NCBI GenBank assembly: GCA_902702965.1
Contig: CACRXP010000650.1
Location: forward strand, 84,768-148,767
Reading direction: 5' to 3'
DNA length: 64,000 bases
Origin: Spirometra erinaceieuropaei
Lineage: Eukaryota; Platyhelminthes; Cestoda; Diphyllobothriidea; Diphyllobothriidae
A model generated the notes under the pieces. It saw only the letters and a program-made list of their open reading frames with translations, was not told the origin of the DNA and searched no databases. Position 1 is the first letter of the stretch, and every line of letters starts with the position of its first letter. Both the position numbers and the translations under genes were made by a program. Below, piece after piece: positions 35,206 to 49,619 of this stretch.

Positions 35206-35790
35206 ACTTATTTACTTGGTAGGGCTGCAGTCATGCCTGATATAGCCGGCCTCGATGATATCCCGAACTTTACCTCTCCAGGCATGACGATCCGCAGCAG
35301 CAGATCTGGGCAGTTCAACCCATTTTCTTCGCCAACGGAGACCGAATACCGAGGGTCCAAGAACCACCTTCATGTCTTGAAGAACTGTGTCGAGCAAGGT
35401 TTTGAGTTGACCCCCTCTCCGACGCCTCCAATGGGGTAAGGGTGCCGGATTGAGGGCGGTAACACTGAGCTCCCGAGGTAGACGACGGAGAACATGCCCG
35501 AATCACCTCAGTCGCCTTTCCTGAATGGCCTGGGTTATGCTTGCGATGTTGTCGCAGCGAGCGCCAACTGTCTCATTTGAGACGACGACGTCGGTGTACT
35601 TCTCGATCCCTGTACTTCGATTCGCGTTTTTGTAGGCACTAAAAACTCCCTTTTCCTGGTTAAATTCAACATCCTGAGCACAGTCGCCAATCCATATTCT
35701 TCTCAACATCCCGCCATCAGGCAGTCGACAGTCTACATGCCAAATAACTTTCACTTCCAACAAAGACCAGTGTGCTTTGGTTCAACTGAC
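35206..35790 (-). pseudogene. LINE C-terminal fragment (RTE/APE-type), minus
   Basis: The minus strand encodes KYTDVVVSNETVGARCDNIA then SITQAIQERRLR, a stop, FGHVLRRLPRELSVTALNPA, PLPHWRRRRGGQLKTLLDTV and SAAADRHAWRGKVRDIIEAG, the conserved C-terminal region of an APE-type LINE. Only one stop separates the two long frames, so the copy is moderately young. The reverse-transcriptase core is missing. The same family occurs at 38600-39720. Confidence 0.75.
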
Positions 35791-35907
35791 TTATGTCGCG
35801 ATGGTCGTAAGTGACCGACTAATTACCACACAATGCGGTTGCCTGCTGGGATGTTGACACCACTAAATGGTTCGCGGATTTTGAAACCAACTTGACGCAA
35901 TAACCTA

Positions 35908-38595
<2,688 letters not shown>

Positions 38596-38599
38596 TCAA

Positions 38600-39720
38600 G
38601 CAGTTTCGGGGTGTGTGCGACCTCAAGAGGTGACTCGACTAAACAGAATTCTGAGCTGAGCACCGATGTACCAACCAGATACCCACGCTGCGAAACATTC
38701 CTGAGTTCCTCCGTAACTACCAGAAACCGACAGACGTCTCCATTTACGGCTGTGCCGCAGAGTTCAGCCACGGCTATCATGAATCCATGTGGCAGATTAT
38801 GGAGCCAGACGGTAGGCCGTCAGAAATCTCGACATAATCAGAGCCTGTTACCGCTCACCACTGCGCGAATTCTGGTCCGCAACGATCTTTTCCAGTCGCT
38901 CGCTATTCAGTCTGGAATGCGCCCTGGCTGCCCTCTGTCGCCCATCCTGTTCAACCACATCAGCGACTGAACTCGTGGACAAGCCTTCATGAGCGAATAA
39001 GATAGCTACATCTGAAATATTTATAAACGTTGAGAGAACTCAAGTTTTATCGAACCGCATTTCTGAACTGTAGAAGGAGTCACTCCGGATTAATTGTTGT
39101 GCGCCAGAATAAATGGACAGTTTAAAATACATCGAGATGAAGTTGCTGACAAATAACAGCATGAACAAAATTTTCTCACAAATCGGCGCTACCCGCGAGG
39201 GTTTTCGTAATCATTAGAAAGCGCCTACTGACTCGATGCGACATCGTCACCGTGGCGGAGATCCGTTCGGTCAGTTCTCTGGTGCGGCTGTGAATTCTGA
39301 GCTGGGCAAACAAAAACTGGAAGTTGTACGCTGGAGTCTTGGCATCGTCCTTTGGGTGAAACACATCGTCTTCGGTTTGAGTCACTGAGACAAACCACAA
39401 AGATATTCCAAGATCCAAAAACCGCAGCAGGGATAGTTTGGGCACGTCTTTCGCCGTACGTAGCATATGTTTAGTGTTACAGTTCTTTATATGGCGCGGC
39501 CGCCCATCTGGAGACGCCGGAGGAGTCAGCTCAAAAACTGGCTCAACACAGGCCGTCAAGAGATGTGAGTGGTTCTTAGATATTTGGCATTCGACCTCCG
39601 TCAATGAAGAACAGAATGGGCTGCGCCCACTAGATGCGCTGCCACAGATCTTCAAGCGTGTAGAAGTAAAATCCGTCACACGACCGAAGCCAGCTATATC
39701 AGGTATAATCGCAGCCGTAT
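38600..39720 (+). pseudogene. LINE fragment, same family as 35.2 kb (RT motif B to C-terminus)
   Basis: IQSGMRPGCPLSPILFNHIS is RT motif B (normally SGVRQGCPLSPILFN) at about 38908-38966. It is followed after frameshifts by MDSLKYIEMKLLTNN (compare FKYLGS-LLPNG), MNKIFSQIGATREGFRN and then PIWRRRRSQLKNWLNTGRQE at about 39500. The order of blocks reproduces one LINE copy. Motif C (YADD) is not recognisable. The copy carries numerous stops. Confidence 0.7.
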
Positions 39721-41340
39721 CACGTATAATTAAAAGAGACTCGGAGTACGTGAGGAGACTCCGAAACAGATGTCGGCCGGAGAAGTCCCGTAGGTGTTAT
39801 GTTATGTCGGGGATAAAATCCAGTCTAAAAGGATTTCTGGCGAACGGTTTGGAAGTTAGCGGACTCGGAGGCAGGTATGGTATTGTACATATATTTGTGT
39901 CTATATCTTTAATGATTAATTCTCAAAAAATAAGAACAAAATTACTGCCCACGTTGGCTTTCCGCATAATTGCCCAGTACTCTTGTGATGTTTTACATGT
40001 TAACTACTTGAAAAGCGGACGATAGTTTGGGTCAGCAGTTGTCCGCACCTTATTTTATCGTAGGAAATAACAGTTATGTAAAGACGCACGTAAGAGATTG
40101 AAACAGGAAGAATAAACTCAGACGATCCGCTAGCCATAATGTGACGTCGTGTCTGACAGGGTTTCTCACTAACTAAGTGGGTACTCGACTACGTCCGTTT
40201 GTGTTTAGAAGACTGAAGACAACATGGTTTGCGACAATCTATGTTCTGACAACAAATAAAGAGATGCAAATAGTTTATACAGAGATACGACGGACTTTCT
40301 TTGCTTCAGTGACATAATTCTCAGCAAACGGTGACGTTTCTCAACGAATTCACTGTTAATAAGATGCAGGATACGATGGCTTAGACGCTTTGTATGGAAA
40401 GTGTTAGTCTTCTTCGACTTCTGAGCAAGGTGTTCGGGTTTTGGCCACTATAGTAATAATAGGTGATCAATGATAATAGAACCCTCTGTTCAACCATAAA
40501 AAGTGGAGATCGCTGCCTCCTCAGCCATTGAGGTTGTCCCAAAACGTGAGGAAGATCAGCAGCACTCGTTTGGCTTAGAGGAAATTACCTTAGTTTACGA
40601 TCCACCCGGCAAGGAAATAAGGCCTCAACTTGATGTCCTCAACCCCCTCGAACACCACTTACGCACTGGACGTTCGTAACAACTAACCAGAAGCTCTTAA
40701 TTCACATGGTGTCAAGACGCACGTTTATGTTTCCCAAGAATTTCTTTACAAGGAAGGCGAACATGTCAGCATCTTCTGTGACCGGCAGAGTGCCCATGAA
40801 GTTAGGACTACGATTACTATTGTATTTCGTGCATTACTTGAACGGCACCTTCGCCGATCGTCATCATTTGCAAAACAATGATAAATTAACTCGCCCTTAT
40901 CTTCTTTGGCCGAACGGTGCCTCTTAAGCAGCTGGTTTAAAAACGTGCGCAGCGCAGAGCCCAGGCTTTGCAGCTTGCATTGACGCTAGTATCAAATTTT
41001 ACCTGTCGATTTTATTTGCAAATCCTCTCAGTTTTAGATATGATTAAAACGGTCTGTACTTCTGCAGACGTCGTCTTTTAGTGTTTCTACTGATTACTGA
41101 TAAGCACTATATCAAGTTAGCGTAATGTGATTTACCGTTGATTAGCCACGACTAGACGTGAACCCGGCCACATTTTCAAGTTTCAAGGGGCCAAAATCTT
41201 TGCAAGAGGTGAAAACCACGTGAGCCGCGAGCTGGTCGAATCATGGTTCTCAGGCTCTTAATCCATTGACAAACGCAATGACCTCCTGGTACCATATTCG
41301 GTGTTCAGACATTCCCTGAGCAGGGGAATCAGTCACGTGG
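39721..41340. other. Intron 2, nothing recognised
   Basis: No supported feature. Confidence 0.35.
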
Positions 41341-41547
41341 GGAGGGCGTGGGGGAGCAATAGTCCCGGTGAGAGCGGACCAAATTGCCGAGCAATCATCA
41401 CGCCAACATCCAACACGCATGATGAAATTGCGGCAATTAACGACTCGGATCTGGACTGACGAGCCATAATCACTTCAACTACGACCCCAGCGGTGATCGG
41501 GAGAGCTGGTAATTATAGTATGTGTGTGTCCCCACGGCCGCTACGTA

Positions 41548-41562
41548 CTATAAATACTGCAG
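41548..41562 (+). promoter_or_regulatory. TATA-like box of the PLE terminal unit
   Basis: CTATAAATACTGCAG is conserved at a fixed distance upstream of the ribozyme-like motif at 34543 (CTCTAAATACTGCAG) and, inverted, at 4813 (CTATAAATGCTGCAA). A promoter role is inferred from position only. Confidence 0.35.
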
Positions 41563-41596
41563 TCTGTGCCTCCACTGCCTTTCTCTGCAAATGTCT

Positions 41597-41631
41597 CTGA
41601 CAATGGGTTCGAGTGAGAATCCGAAACGCCA
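41597..41631 (+). ncRNA. Hammerhead-like motif
   Basis: CUGACAA, U, helix GGGUUC/GAAUCC with loop GAGUGA, then GAAACGCC. G8 is changed to A and the terminal GUC to GCC. Confidence 0.45.
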
Positions 41632-41705
41632 GGCAAAAGAGCTTCTTATTCCGGCGATCGCTTCTTCTTAACTGCTTCCTGGAACTCGCCTGTTCGCTTC
41701 TATTG

Positions 41706-43138
41706 ACTAGACGTGAAGCCAGGCAAGCACAGTGCTTCAAAATCTTTCCACATGCTAGCTGAATTTATAAGTTCATACCAAATCACCAAACTAACTGGAT
41801 CGTCTGAGAATCTGCAAAGAATAGATGCTACCGACAAGCTGCATGAGGATAATTGGTATAATGAAAGGCCTGAGAAAGGGCGGAGAAAATACAGCTATAC
41901 TTCCTAACTAAACCATGAAAATTCAATTTATTGAATATGCTAGAAACACTAGTAGCAAGGCCTCTTCCAGCCTAGGGATCACTTAAGATTTTAAGTATGC
42001 AGTGGGAACAAAGATAACTGCAATGCCCGATTAAACTGAAGCGTCAAAATAATCTACCAAGATCACCTAATCATAGGCGTGGGGTAGTGGTGTATACCAC
42101 GAGAAAAAACTTCTATGTTAGCTCTTCAAAATCTACGTACGAACAATAAAGCTAGCTCAGAAGCAGCCCTAGCAAAAATTTCGAGTGCGAATATTCAAAG
42201 CGGAAAAAGGTCTTTTTAACTGTGGCACAAGGGCAACGTAGATATTTCATACGAATGAGTAAAACGTACATCGGATTTCAGCCACATAAAATTTAAAATG
42301 GGAGAAATGCTCACAAAAGCAGCTTTGGAGAAGGAAAAAATGTTTAACAACGTATAATACGGCCGATGCGTTTGAATTCATGGTATCCTACCCACTCCAT
42401 GGATAAGGTGTGGTAGAATCAATGATATACATGCGAGTCGTTGCAGTTTGAATATCCAAGACTAGTATATTCAGCTGTTGAAGACAGGATACACTATGCG
42501 CTGAGACCCTTAGCAGACGCAATGGGATGCAATAAATTCAGAAAGACTGACTGCTGTACTACACATTTGCGGAAATATGCCACTCGAAGACATGTGGTTA
42601 AATCGTCCGATATTTAAAACCTGAACCTCGTTAAAACACCACAGTAGGCCCAAAAGGCGAAAACACAGCGACGCACATAGCGGTATTGCCGGGGCTCGAA
42701 CAATAAAGGTTCATAAGTCCGTCTAATCCGATTGCAGAAGTCATTGCAACGTTAACAAAATATAACTCATCAGGCGTATTGTGGCGTTTGGGGCGAAGGT
42801 CTTCAGACAGTGCTTGCATAAAAGCGGGATAAGACCTAACAGGCCTTGTTTTAGCAAGTCCACTTGAAATTCACAAAACCTTGACAAACGTAAATCCCAG
42901 TGGCTAACTATAGCCGAAATAGAAACGGCATGAACAATACTTAGGAGAAAAATTTAAAGCGGAACCCATCAAAAATGAATCATGCAAAAGCAGACAAAGA
43001 GCAGTCAAATATGTACATGTGTTCTGGGTAATATGGAGTTAGGTTTCTGTGAAAAAAACGACTTAGTGGTAACCTGTTAAGCACGCGGCTGTCAAGAAAC
43101 AAACTCTAAAATATACACGCGAAAACGTGTATTTTTAC
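41706..43138. other. Intron 2 (right part), nothing recognised
   Basis: AT-rich DNA adjoining exon 2. No supported feature. Confidence 0.35.
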
Positions 43139-43339
43139 CTGTAACTGGCGCTTCAATCTCCAGAACGTTTCTTTCCTCGCGTAGTAGCGCAGCACCATCG
43201 TTTATTATCTTCAGTGCAGCGTCATCCGTCAAACGGCCTTCCAAGATGAAGTGTTGCTTCAAAATTTCGATATTGGGTTTTCCCTGCGATTCGAATATGT
43301 CGGAAATTTTGAGCCTATGAGTGGGAGGATATGGAACAG
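43139..43339 (-). CDS. PPP3C: Calcineurin A exon 2 (N-terminal part of the phosphatase domain)
   Basis: This 201-base exon encodes a stretch starting AVPYPPTHRLKISDIF and ending EIEAPVT. It matches the conserved N-terminal segment of calcineurin A (PPSHRL, then a helical region ending in DAPVTVCGD). It opens in phase 1 after an AG at 43340-43341 with a weak pyrimidine tract and ends in phase 1 before GTAAAA. There is no methionine between the upstream in-frame stop and this segment, so a further 5' exon with the start codon must exist. By homology to human CnA-alpha it covers roughly residues 20 to 86. I did not find the first exon between 43.4 and 64 kb, where it would be short and poorly conserved. 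Confidence 0.93.
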
Positions 43340-44600
43340 CTTCAATGAATTATTGCCTATTATTATTTGAGTGAACATACATTTGACCGCCCTTTCGACT
43401 GTCGAAAGCGCATTCTTCGATGCATTCGATTTCATTTCAGGGATTACAAAAATAAAAGCTTAAACTGATATTTTAAACGAAAATTGCGGATAATCCGATA
43501 AAACAATTCAGGGCAAGCAGTTGTCAATATGTTGCTATGTTCGCCACCATTTTCGCGACCTTGGCGAGGGGCTCTATGTGACTTATTAAAACTCTAAGGT
43601 CAAATGTTTGTAAATTTGTTATTCTGTAGCGTTCGGAATAAAACGACACTTTTATGCAGTTGCATGCATGACGGCTAGACAGAGATTTCATCTCTGCGAC
43701 TTAAGTAAGTAACAAAATGAGAACTCTGAGAGCGGCCTGTGGACTATAGGCGCACATTGCAGACTTTACAAATGAATTTGTCACCCTGGAAAAACCACCT
43801 TCTTGTATGGATTATAAAGAAACAAAAAATTATAAAGATTTTGCCAACTCTTTTTTGCCACTGGAAACAATACGCCCCATTCTCAATCAATCCTAATCCT
43901 AAGATTGTGAGAGTTGTGCCCAGCGCTACGCAAATACCTACGTCATAGGGCCAAGTTGGGACTCAAGTATAATCATAGCGTATCTTAGTAGACGCAGATG
44001 CGATTGTTCCTGTTCCCTCCGAAAAATCGCCATATCTGCCCGTCCAAGGGAGGTAGGGATCTTCAATATTATTGCCTGAACCAACAACCCACTGATTATA
44101 CAGGTTGTCTGTGAATAGTTATAATGCGACGGAAACGCTGAGTATTCGTTTTGACTTGTGGCAGTTACCTTCTCGCTGATATTTAGGCAAATGAGTAGCA
44201 ACATACAAACGTGCATGCCATGAGAGGAGTGTGGAATGGAATGTGAGTACTTGGCAATTTGTATTGCTTAAAATATTAATTGGGTCAGCAAATGACGGAA
44301 CGCATATTTTGCCTTTCTAAATTACATTCAGTGAACCTTACTAATATGATCACATAAATACGTGCACTGTTATCAATATCCAACGGAATTTCAACAAATA
44401 AGCTCACAAAATCAACCCTTTTGTGCAGCCGAGACATGCGCACAGATCTATTTTTTTAATTATTAAATTCTAAAGAACTGTAAAGAATACGAGTTAAACA
44501 AGGAGCTCGTTTTTCAAAAGAAAAAAGTACACCGGTAAACTGTCACGCCTACATATACAATCAAACAAGGGGACGTTAATAGCAGACGCAGTAAGGAAAC
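43340..44600. other. Intron 1 of calcineurin A, nothing recognised
   Basis: AT-rich DNA upstream of exon 2. The missing first exon was not found here. Confidence 0.35.
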
Positions 44601-46556
44601 CTCCGGGATAGCTACAGCTCAATAAATCGCCTGGTCCAGAGGCCATATCAGTGAAAGTTCTGATTGAACTAGCAGGCCAAGTGGCCTCCCCGTTATCCAA
44701 GATCTTTGTAAGTTCGATGGATGCGGGGCTTCGACCACTGAGTGGGAGCCAGTCATATTTGAACTCTGTATATAAACGGAGAGAAACAGAGAGACAGAGA
44801 GACAGATAGAACCTCATCGAATATGCTTCAGACCAGTGAGTCTCACAAGCATTTGATGCAAACCACTGGAGAAAATAATGAAAAGGAAGATGATGAGACA
44901 AATTGAGGAGGAGGTCTCGCACCGTGGGTATCCACGCGAATTTAGTAGCGGTCGATTCTGTCTCACTTATCTACTCTCATCCACGGAAATGGGCTTGTCG
45001 GTAGATGCTGTCTACGTTGACTTCAGCAAAGCTTTTGGTAGGGTGCCACACAAATGGCTAATATTTCAATTGCGTCAAATGAATTTGGAGGGCAACCAAA
45101 CCAAATGACTGGCCGACTTTCTCAGAGGCAAATGTCAGCATGTTTGTATCGGTACGCCATATCGGAGTGGGAAACCGTCTCTAGTGACGTTCAGCAGGGG
45201 AACTCTCTGAGTCCCATTTTGCGTTTAATGTGTGTAAAGACTGCATTGATTGCCCGATTAGCGAAGAAGTAATGTTCACCAATGGCCGATTACGTATAGT
45301 ACATTAGAAAGGCCAGATTATGTCATGAACTTGCAAAATAACTTAGATCGATTGTAACAGGTGTGCAAATAGTGGCTCCTTAGCCTCAATTTAAACGAAT
45401 GCCAAATCATTCGCCTACGGTCTAGTTGCAGAAACATGATGAGATTTGAATATAAGTATTTCATTAGAGGCCATTAACTCGACCAAGTAAACGAGCTAGG
45501 TGTGCGTATCACACCCACTGTCATATTTTTGGCTCCCTGCGCCAAGATAGCAAGGAAGTCCATGTATATCGTAAAACAATCAGGAGATCCTTCCTTAGCT
45601 TTGCCGAAGAGCTTTATGGTCGAGTTTTTGGAATATTTACCTGCCCCGTGTTGTAACAATGCGTTCGGGCGTGCCACTCCGAGAATGCAAGAATGCACTC
45701 TTTTGGAGAGCGTTCGTCGAATTGCGACCAAAATAGTTTGCGAATTGAAGTTCATACCTTATGAGGGACGACTAGAAGGGCGTTACCCTTCTCCTCTCTC
45801 TTGCAAGCAATTTAACAAGGACATGGTCTTGGTCTTCAGAATCGCCAAAGGGAGAGACTTCCCACTTCTATAGGTCTATGTTTTTTCAACTCGTACAAAT
45901 TAAAGATATCCGGAGTCACCGATGTTAATTCCTGGCTTTAATCACGGGTCAAATTCTCGCACCGGTTGACTGAAGAGTGGAACAAAATACCTAATTTGAC
46001 TGTTCTGACGAAAAAATGGTCAGACATTAGAAACCAGACGCAATAGCGTTTTACATGATAGTCATTTATTTACTTAACTAGAACCGATATTATGTATCCA
46101 AATGGCTGTGTTAACATTTGCCCATTTTTCTGCATATATATGTAAATGGGGTTTTCTAGGGCTCCACCTATACCCCTTACATATACTGAGCTTTACTGAA
46201 CTAATTAATATGTTACTCGATGCGCCGGACAGGAAGTCAGAAACTGGCATAATTGTCCCTCACCCTACTTAAAAACTAGCCCGTAGAGGTCGGCGTCAGC
46301 GAGCGATCACTACGGGTTTCTGATAATCTAACGGAATGAATCACCTACTGTATTCTCATTGATTCCAGTGATTATGGTTATTCAATAATTAGTTCTATTG
46401 ATATAGCCCCTGTTTGCTAATGGAATATAACCTGAGGGTATAGGCTGATGTGAACATCGGCTGCGTACCTTTAGTCTGATTGAGACACAGGAAATACTTT
46501 GATGGGACCCCGACGGGTCTTTAATAAAAATAATTGAATTGAATTGAATTGAATTA
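44600..46556 (+). pseudogene. CR1/jockey-like LINE, 3' half with its own tail
   Basis: Blocks in order: LNKSPGPEAISVKVLIELAG (CR1 fingers, compare SPGPDGI), VYVDFSKAFGRVPHK at about 45013 (motif A with catalytic Asp), VSSDVQQGNSLSPIL (motif B, SGVPQGSVLGPIL), FTNGRLRIV where FADD is expected, LVASLNLNECQIIRLR-like thumb region, and EEWNKIPNLTVLTKKWSDI at the C-terminus. The element ends TTTAATAAAAATAATTGAAT with a (TTGAA)n tail to 46556, typical for CR1-type 3' ends. Motif C is destroyed and several stops are present. Confidence 0.8.
46530..46556 (+). repeat. (TTGAA)n LINE tail
   Basis: Four to five TTGAA units marking the 3' terminus of the LINE above. Confidence 0.85.
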
Positions 46557-47970
46557 GATGAACTGGTCGTCTTCATTTGCACATTGAGTGTATTAGATTT
46601 AAGTCTTGATGTGCTTGAAAGTGTGCAATATAGAAGTCGTTTTATGAGAGAACTATCTATCTTCCAGAGCACAGCAATTATGACAAGCTATCAAACAACG
46701 TCGTTTGAGTGACTTATGTTATGCTGCGGTCCTTGGAAATGAAAGACCATTATATATCGGACAAAAAATTTAGGGGTTATCGGCTGGTTTGATCGTATTT
46801 TGGAGAGAGGGGAAGACTGGTCTTGGGCTCCGAGTTAAATGAAACAGATGATTTCAACAGGATGTATAATTGCAGATCATCGGTGTGGCATAGATGATGT
46901 GAATTGATTTTTTGTTTCTACGAGAGTCAAGAACAAGACAGATATTCCGTTTAGGCGGCGCAGCTTGCGTTTTTTTATTATAAAACCAACGGTCGAAGCC
47001 GAGTTTCCCCTACACCCTAACCCCTTGAAGGCTTTCAGTTTTATTCCGTCTTGTTTCGCTTGACAACTAACCAGCACTCAATTGCCGGGGAAACACCCCC
47101 GATCGGCCGTGAACCGTAGACCCGTAGAATTTCTGTCGCGTATTCCTGCTCCATCGATTTGCCTGCCTAACTCCTAAAGCGAGCTATGCGATAGACGTGC
47201 GGGACCAACACATGAGCTAGATCGGGGTTCGGCAGCCGTTACTGGGAATGCTTACCCATAGTAAACACCAGCGTTTGGGCATATGTCGACACACCCAGGT
47301 GCCAGGCCGCCCAACGTCAGTTGGAATCCAAGCTACCCCTGTTTTGCTGTCCGAAATTCTGATTGGTTTGTATTGTGGACCAGGGAGTGTGGCGATAAGC
47401 TCAGATGCAGGCTTTCGCTACGCCAACAACTGGCGTGCTCTCACGCCTCCCGATTCTATCCTGGCGCGGAACGCAGGTGGGCGAAGGAGGAAAGGGTGTG
47501 GGGGTTCTGATCAATTTTGCTATCATTATGAACTGACTCACGCACGAGGCCCTGACGCTTCTCCCTCAGGCTGTGGAGCACAATACGAACACCGCCGGAA
47601 CCGACCGTCGACCGTCGTGCATTTCTTCGGCGGATAATACGTAACCGTAAATCATGAAGACAAGATCGAGTTTCACAAAATCATCAGTTTTAAGCCAAGT
47701 AATTTTGGCCGTCCCTTAACGGCTAGAATTAATGAATGGTTTTAGCAGAGACCTTCTTTCTACACAGTTTATAATAAAATTTTATCCGTTCGCTGTTGAA
47801 CTGCTAGTCGAGTTCGGTGCCTTCCAAGGCATCTAGTAGCCCCTCGGAAATTCTTCTTAACCGTCCGCCTAGCAGGGTCATTTACTATTATGCAGCATCT
47901 CTTATATCTCTTGAGAAACGTGGATCTTTGATTTCTTAGCTAGCAGATTCTTCACAGATTCTTGACAGCA
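46557..47970. other. Intron 1, nothing recognised
   Basis: An open frame at 47248-47637 (129 codons, GC-rich, no recognised domain) is not supported as a gene. Confidence 0.35.
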
Positions 47971-47974
47971 CAGG

Positions 47975-48345
47975 TATAAGCTAAAAGCCCAGACACGGGC
48001 AAGGCTAGGGGACGCGCCGATCAGCCGAACCCCTTTGAAGCTTTGCCATACAACGGCAGAATATCGCCGAAGCACATGCTGGGGCCTTTAGCTAGCACTT
48101 GTACAGACACTATGGAAACGACAAACAGGAATATTCTCAAGCTGGCTGGAAAAATGTCTTCGGTCCCCTTGACCAAAGTATTGTAGGAGGAGCCTGTGAG
48201 GTATAGTGTAAAAGGCCTTTGAAAATCTTGAGGCTGCTGCTGGGGAATTAACTTACGGACCGAACCCCTTTTCAGCTATGTCTTGCAGCGGTAGAATATC
48301 GGCGAAACACGTGTCTGGGCTTTTAATTTGTACCTCACTTTAAGT
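47975..48345 (+). repeat. Repeat family D, two plus copies
   Basis: GAACCCCTTTGAAGC onward (48028-48095) and GAACCCCTTTTCAGCTATGT onward (48264-48345) share the GCAGAATATCGSCGAARCAC then TGTCTGGGCTTT core with 27515-27578. Confidence 0.55.
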
Positions 48346-48717
48346 TTGATATATCGCACAGTTTTTGCTTAAAGCAAATTAAGTCATTCAAGTAAACTTA
48401 CGACAAGTGTTTTTCGCAGACTAGCTAAGTAGTTCGCGTTGACGTTACAGAAATAAGCCGAGCTTCGTTAACTCCCACAGCAAATTAACATTCCAAGTCG
48501 ATGATTACTGGAAATGGCTTAACGGAAAACGCATCCCAAATATACCGTGCCTATCAAAATCCAATAAGTAGGCATGTTGTGGTGACAAAAACGGTTTACG
48601 TAGCCAACAATTACTAAAACGTGCTCTAAATCTAGAGGGATTCGCAGGAACTGCAGAGAGTGAATATACCCAGGACAGGCGAAAATGCAAGTCCCAGGAA
48701 GGAAGTGAGAAGAGCAA
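48346..48717. other. Intron 1, nothing recognised
   Basis: No supported feature. Confidence 0.3.
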
Positions 48718-48800
48718 ATGCGATCGCTGGAACAAAGCTTTAATCGTCTGATGTCTCTGATTCACTCTCGAGCCCATCATGGTACACGGGATCCCAGTCC
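48718..48800 (-). mobile_element. PLE terminal unit fragment with degenerate hammerhead-like motif, minus
   Basis: The minus strand reads ATGATGGGCTCGAGAGTGAA then TCAGAGACATCAGACGATTA and AAGCTTTGTTCCAGCG, matching the family but with GAGAC where GAAAC is expected and no CUGA. It is decayed. Confidence 0.45.
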
Positions 48801-48879
48801 AGTTAAAAGTGCGAGGACCTTCTCCCCCCCCCCATATTAAGTCCTGAAACGTAGCCTGGGTAGCGTAATTAGCCACTCG

Positions 48880-49110
48880 AGCATGTGCAGGCCCCCGAGC
48901 CAGGTGACCAGGCCATTATCACGCTGACATCCAACACGGGTGTGGAAATTTCAACAATTAACTACTTGCATGTCAGCCATCAAGGAATTATCGCATCAGG
49001 GGTAGCCATCCTTGATGAGGGGAGAGCCGTTAATTTTGCTCTGGTGATGGGCTCGAGCGTGGGCCATAAACGTCGACCGAATAAAGCTCTTGTTCCAATG
49101 ATTGCATCTA
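48880..49110 (+). mobile_element. PLE terminal unit, 5' part (split by a later insertion)
   Basis: Family C block at 48912-48975, then CUGGUGA and GGGCUC at 49041 with AAACGUC (degenerate hammerhead-like motif), ending AATAAAGCTCTTGTTCCAAT and GATTGCATCTA. It continues after the TIR element at 51815 with CCTCTTCTCAACTACTTCCT and GGGACTCG. Confidence 0.6.
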
Positions 49111-49342
49111 CAGTCAGTGATCGACCGCATGAAATGTTAACCGAAATTATGAAATGTGTTTCCGATTAGGAAGAGTTACTTAAATAGTACTGTTACATTC
49201 TCAATATTGCGGCATAATCCTATAATATTTCAGACACGCCAGTGTGCGTGTTTTTGAATACACTCCTTGTGTCCCTCAAATGGGACACATGGTAGATGCG
49301 TTGGACCAACACGGGGGCCATATCGGATTCTTTGAAGAATAA

Positions 49343-49345
49343 GAA

Positions 49346-49376
<31 letters not shown>

Positions 49377-49425
49377 AAGAAGAAGAAGAAGAAGAAGAAG
49401 AAGAAGAAGAAGAAGAAGAAGAAGG
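49343..49425. repeat. (GAA)n microsatellite
   Basis: About 83 bp of AAG repeats. Lysine-rich and serine-rich open frames over it are artefacts. It lies at the 3' end of the minus-strand PLE and may derive from its tail. Confidence 0.97.
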
Positions 49426-49451
49426 GCTCACTGGAACAGGTTTATTTAGAT

Positions 49452-49495
49452 GCTGACGTTTCGAAGAGCTTGGTCGGCTCTCCATTGTCAAAGCG
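49452..49495 (-). ncRNA. Hammerhead-like motif at the 3' end of a PLE
   Basis: The minus strand reads UUUGACAAU, helix GGAGAGC/GCUCUUC (seven pairs, one G-U), then GAAACGUCAGC. The helix sequence is entirely different from the main family but the pairing is complete. C3 and U4 of the core appear changed. Confidence 0.45.
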
Positions 49496-49619
49496 TAAAA
49501 TGCACTTAATCGACCAGAGGTCCCAAGTGGTGTGTCACGTTGGTCAGCCTCGTGCTGATCGATTTTTCTCTTCTCTCGCTGCCTCGGCTTCGCGGAGGAC
49601 GGTTGAAGGGCGTCTTGTC

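Larger units (their letters stand above)
41345..41705 (+). mobile_element. PLE terminal (pLTR-like) unit, plus, most complete
   Basis: It starts with the family C block (ATCATCACGCCAACATCCAA at about 41394), then CTATAAATACTGCAG (41548-41562), the hammerhead-like motif (41597-41631), and CCTGGAACTCGCCTGTTCGC with TTCTATTGAC. The TATA-like box lies 49 bp upstream of the CUGA, against 51 and 52 bp in two other copies. Confidence 0.6.
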
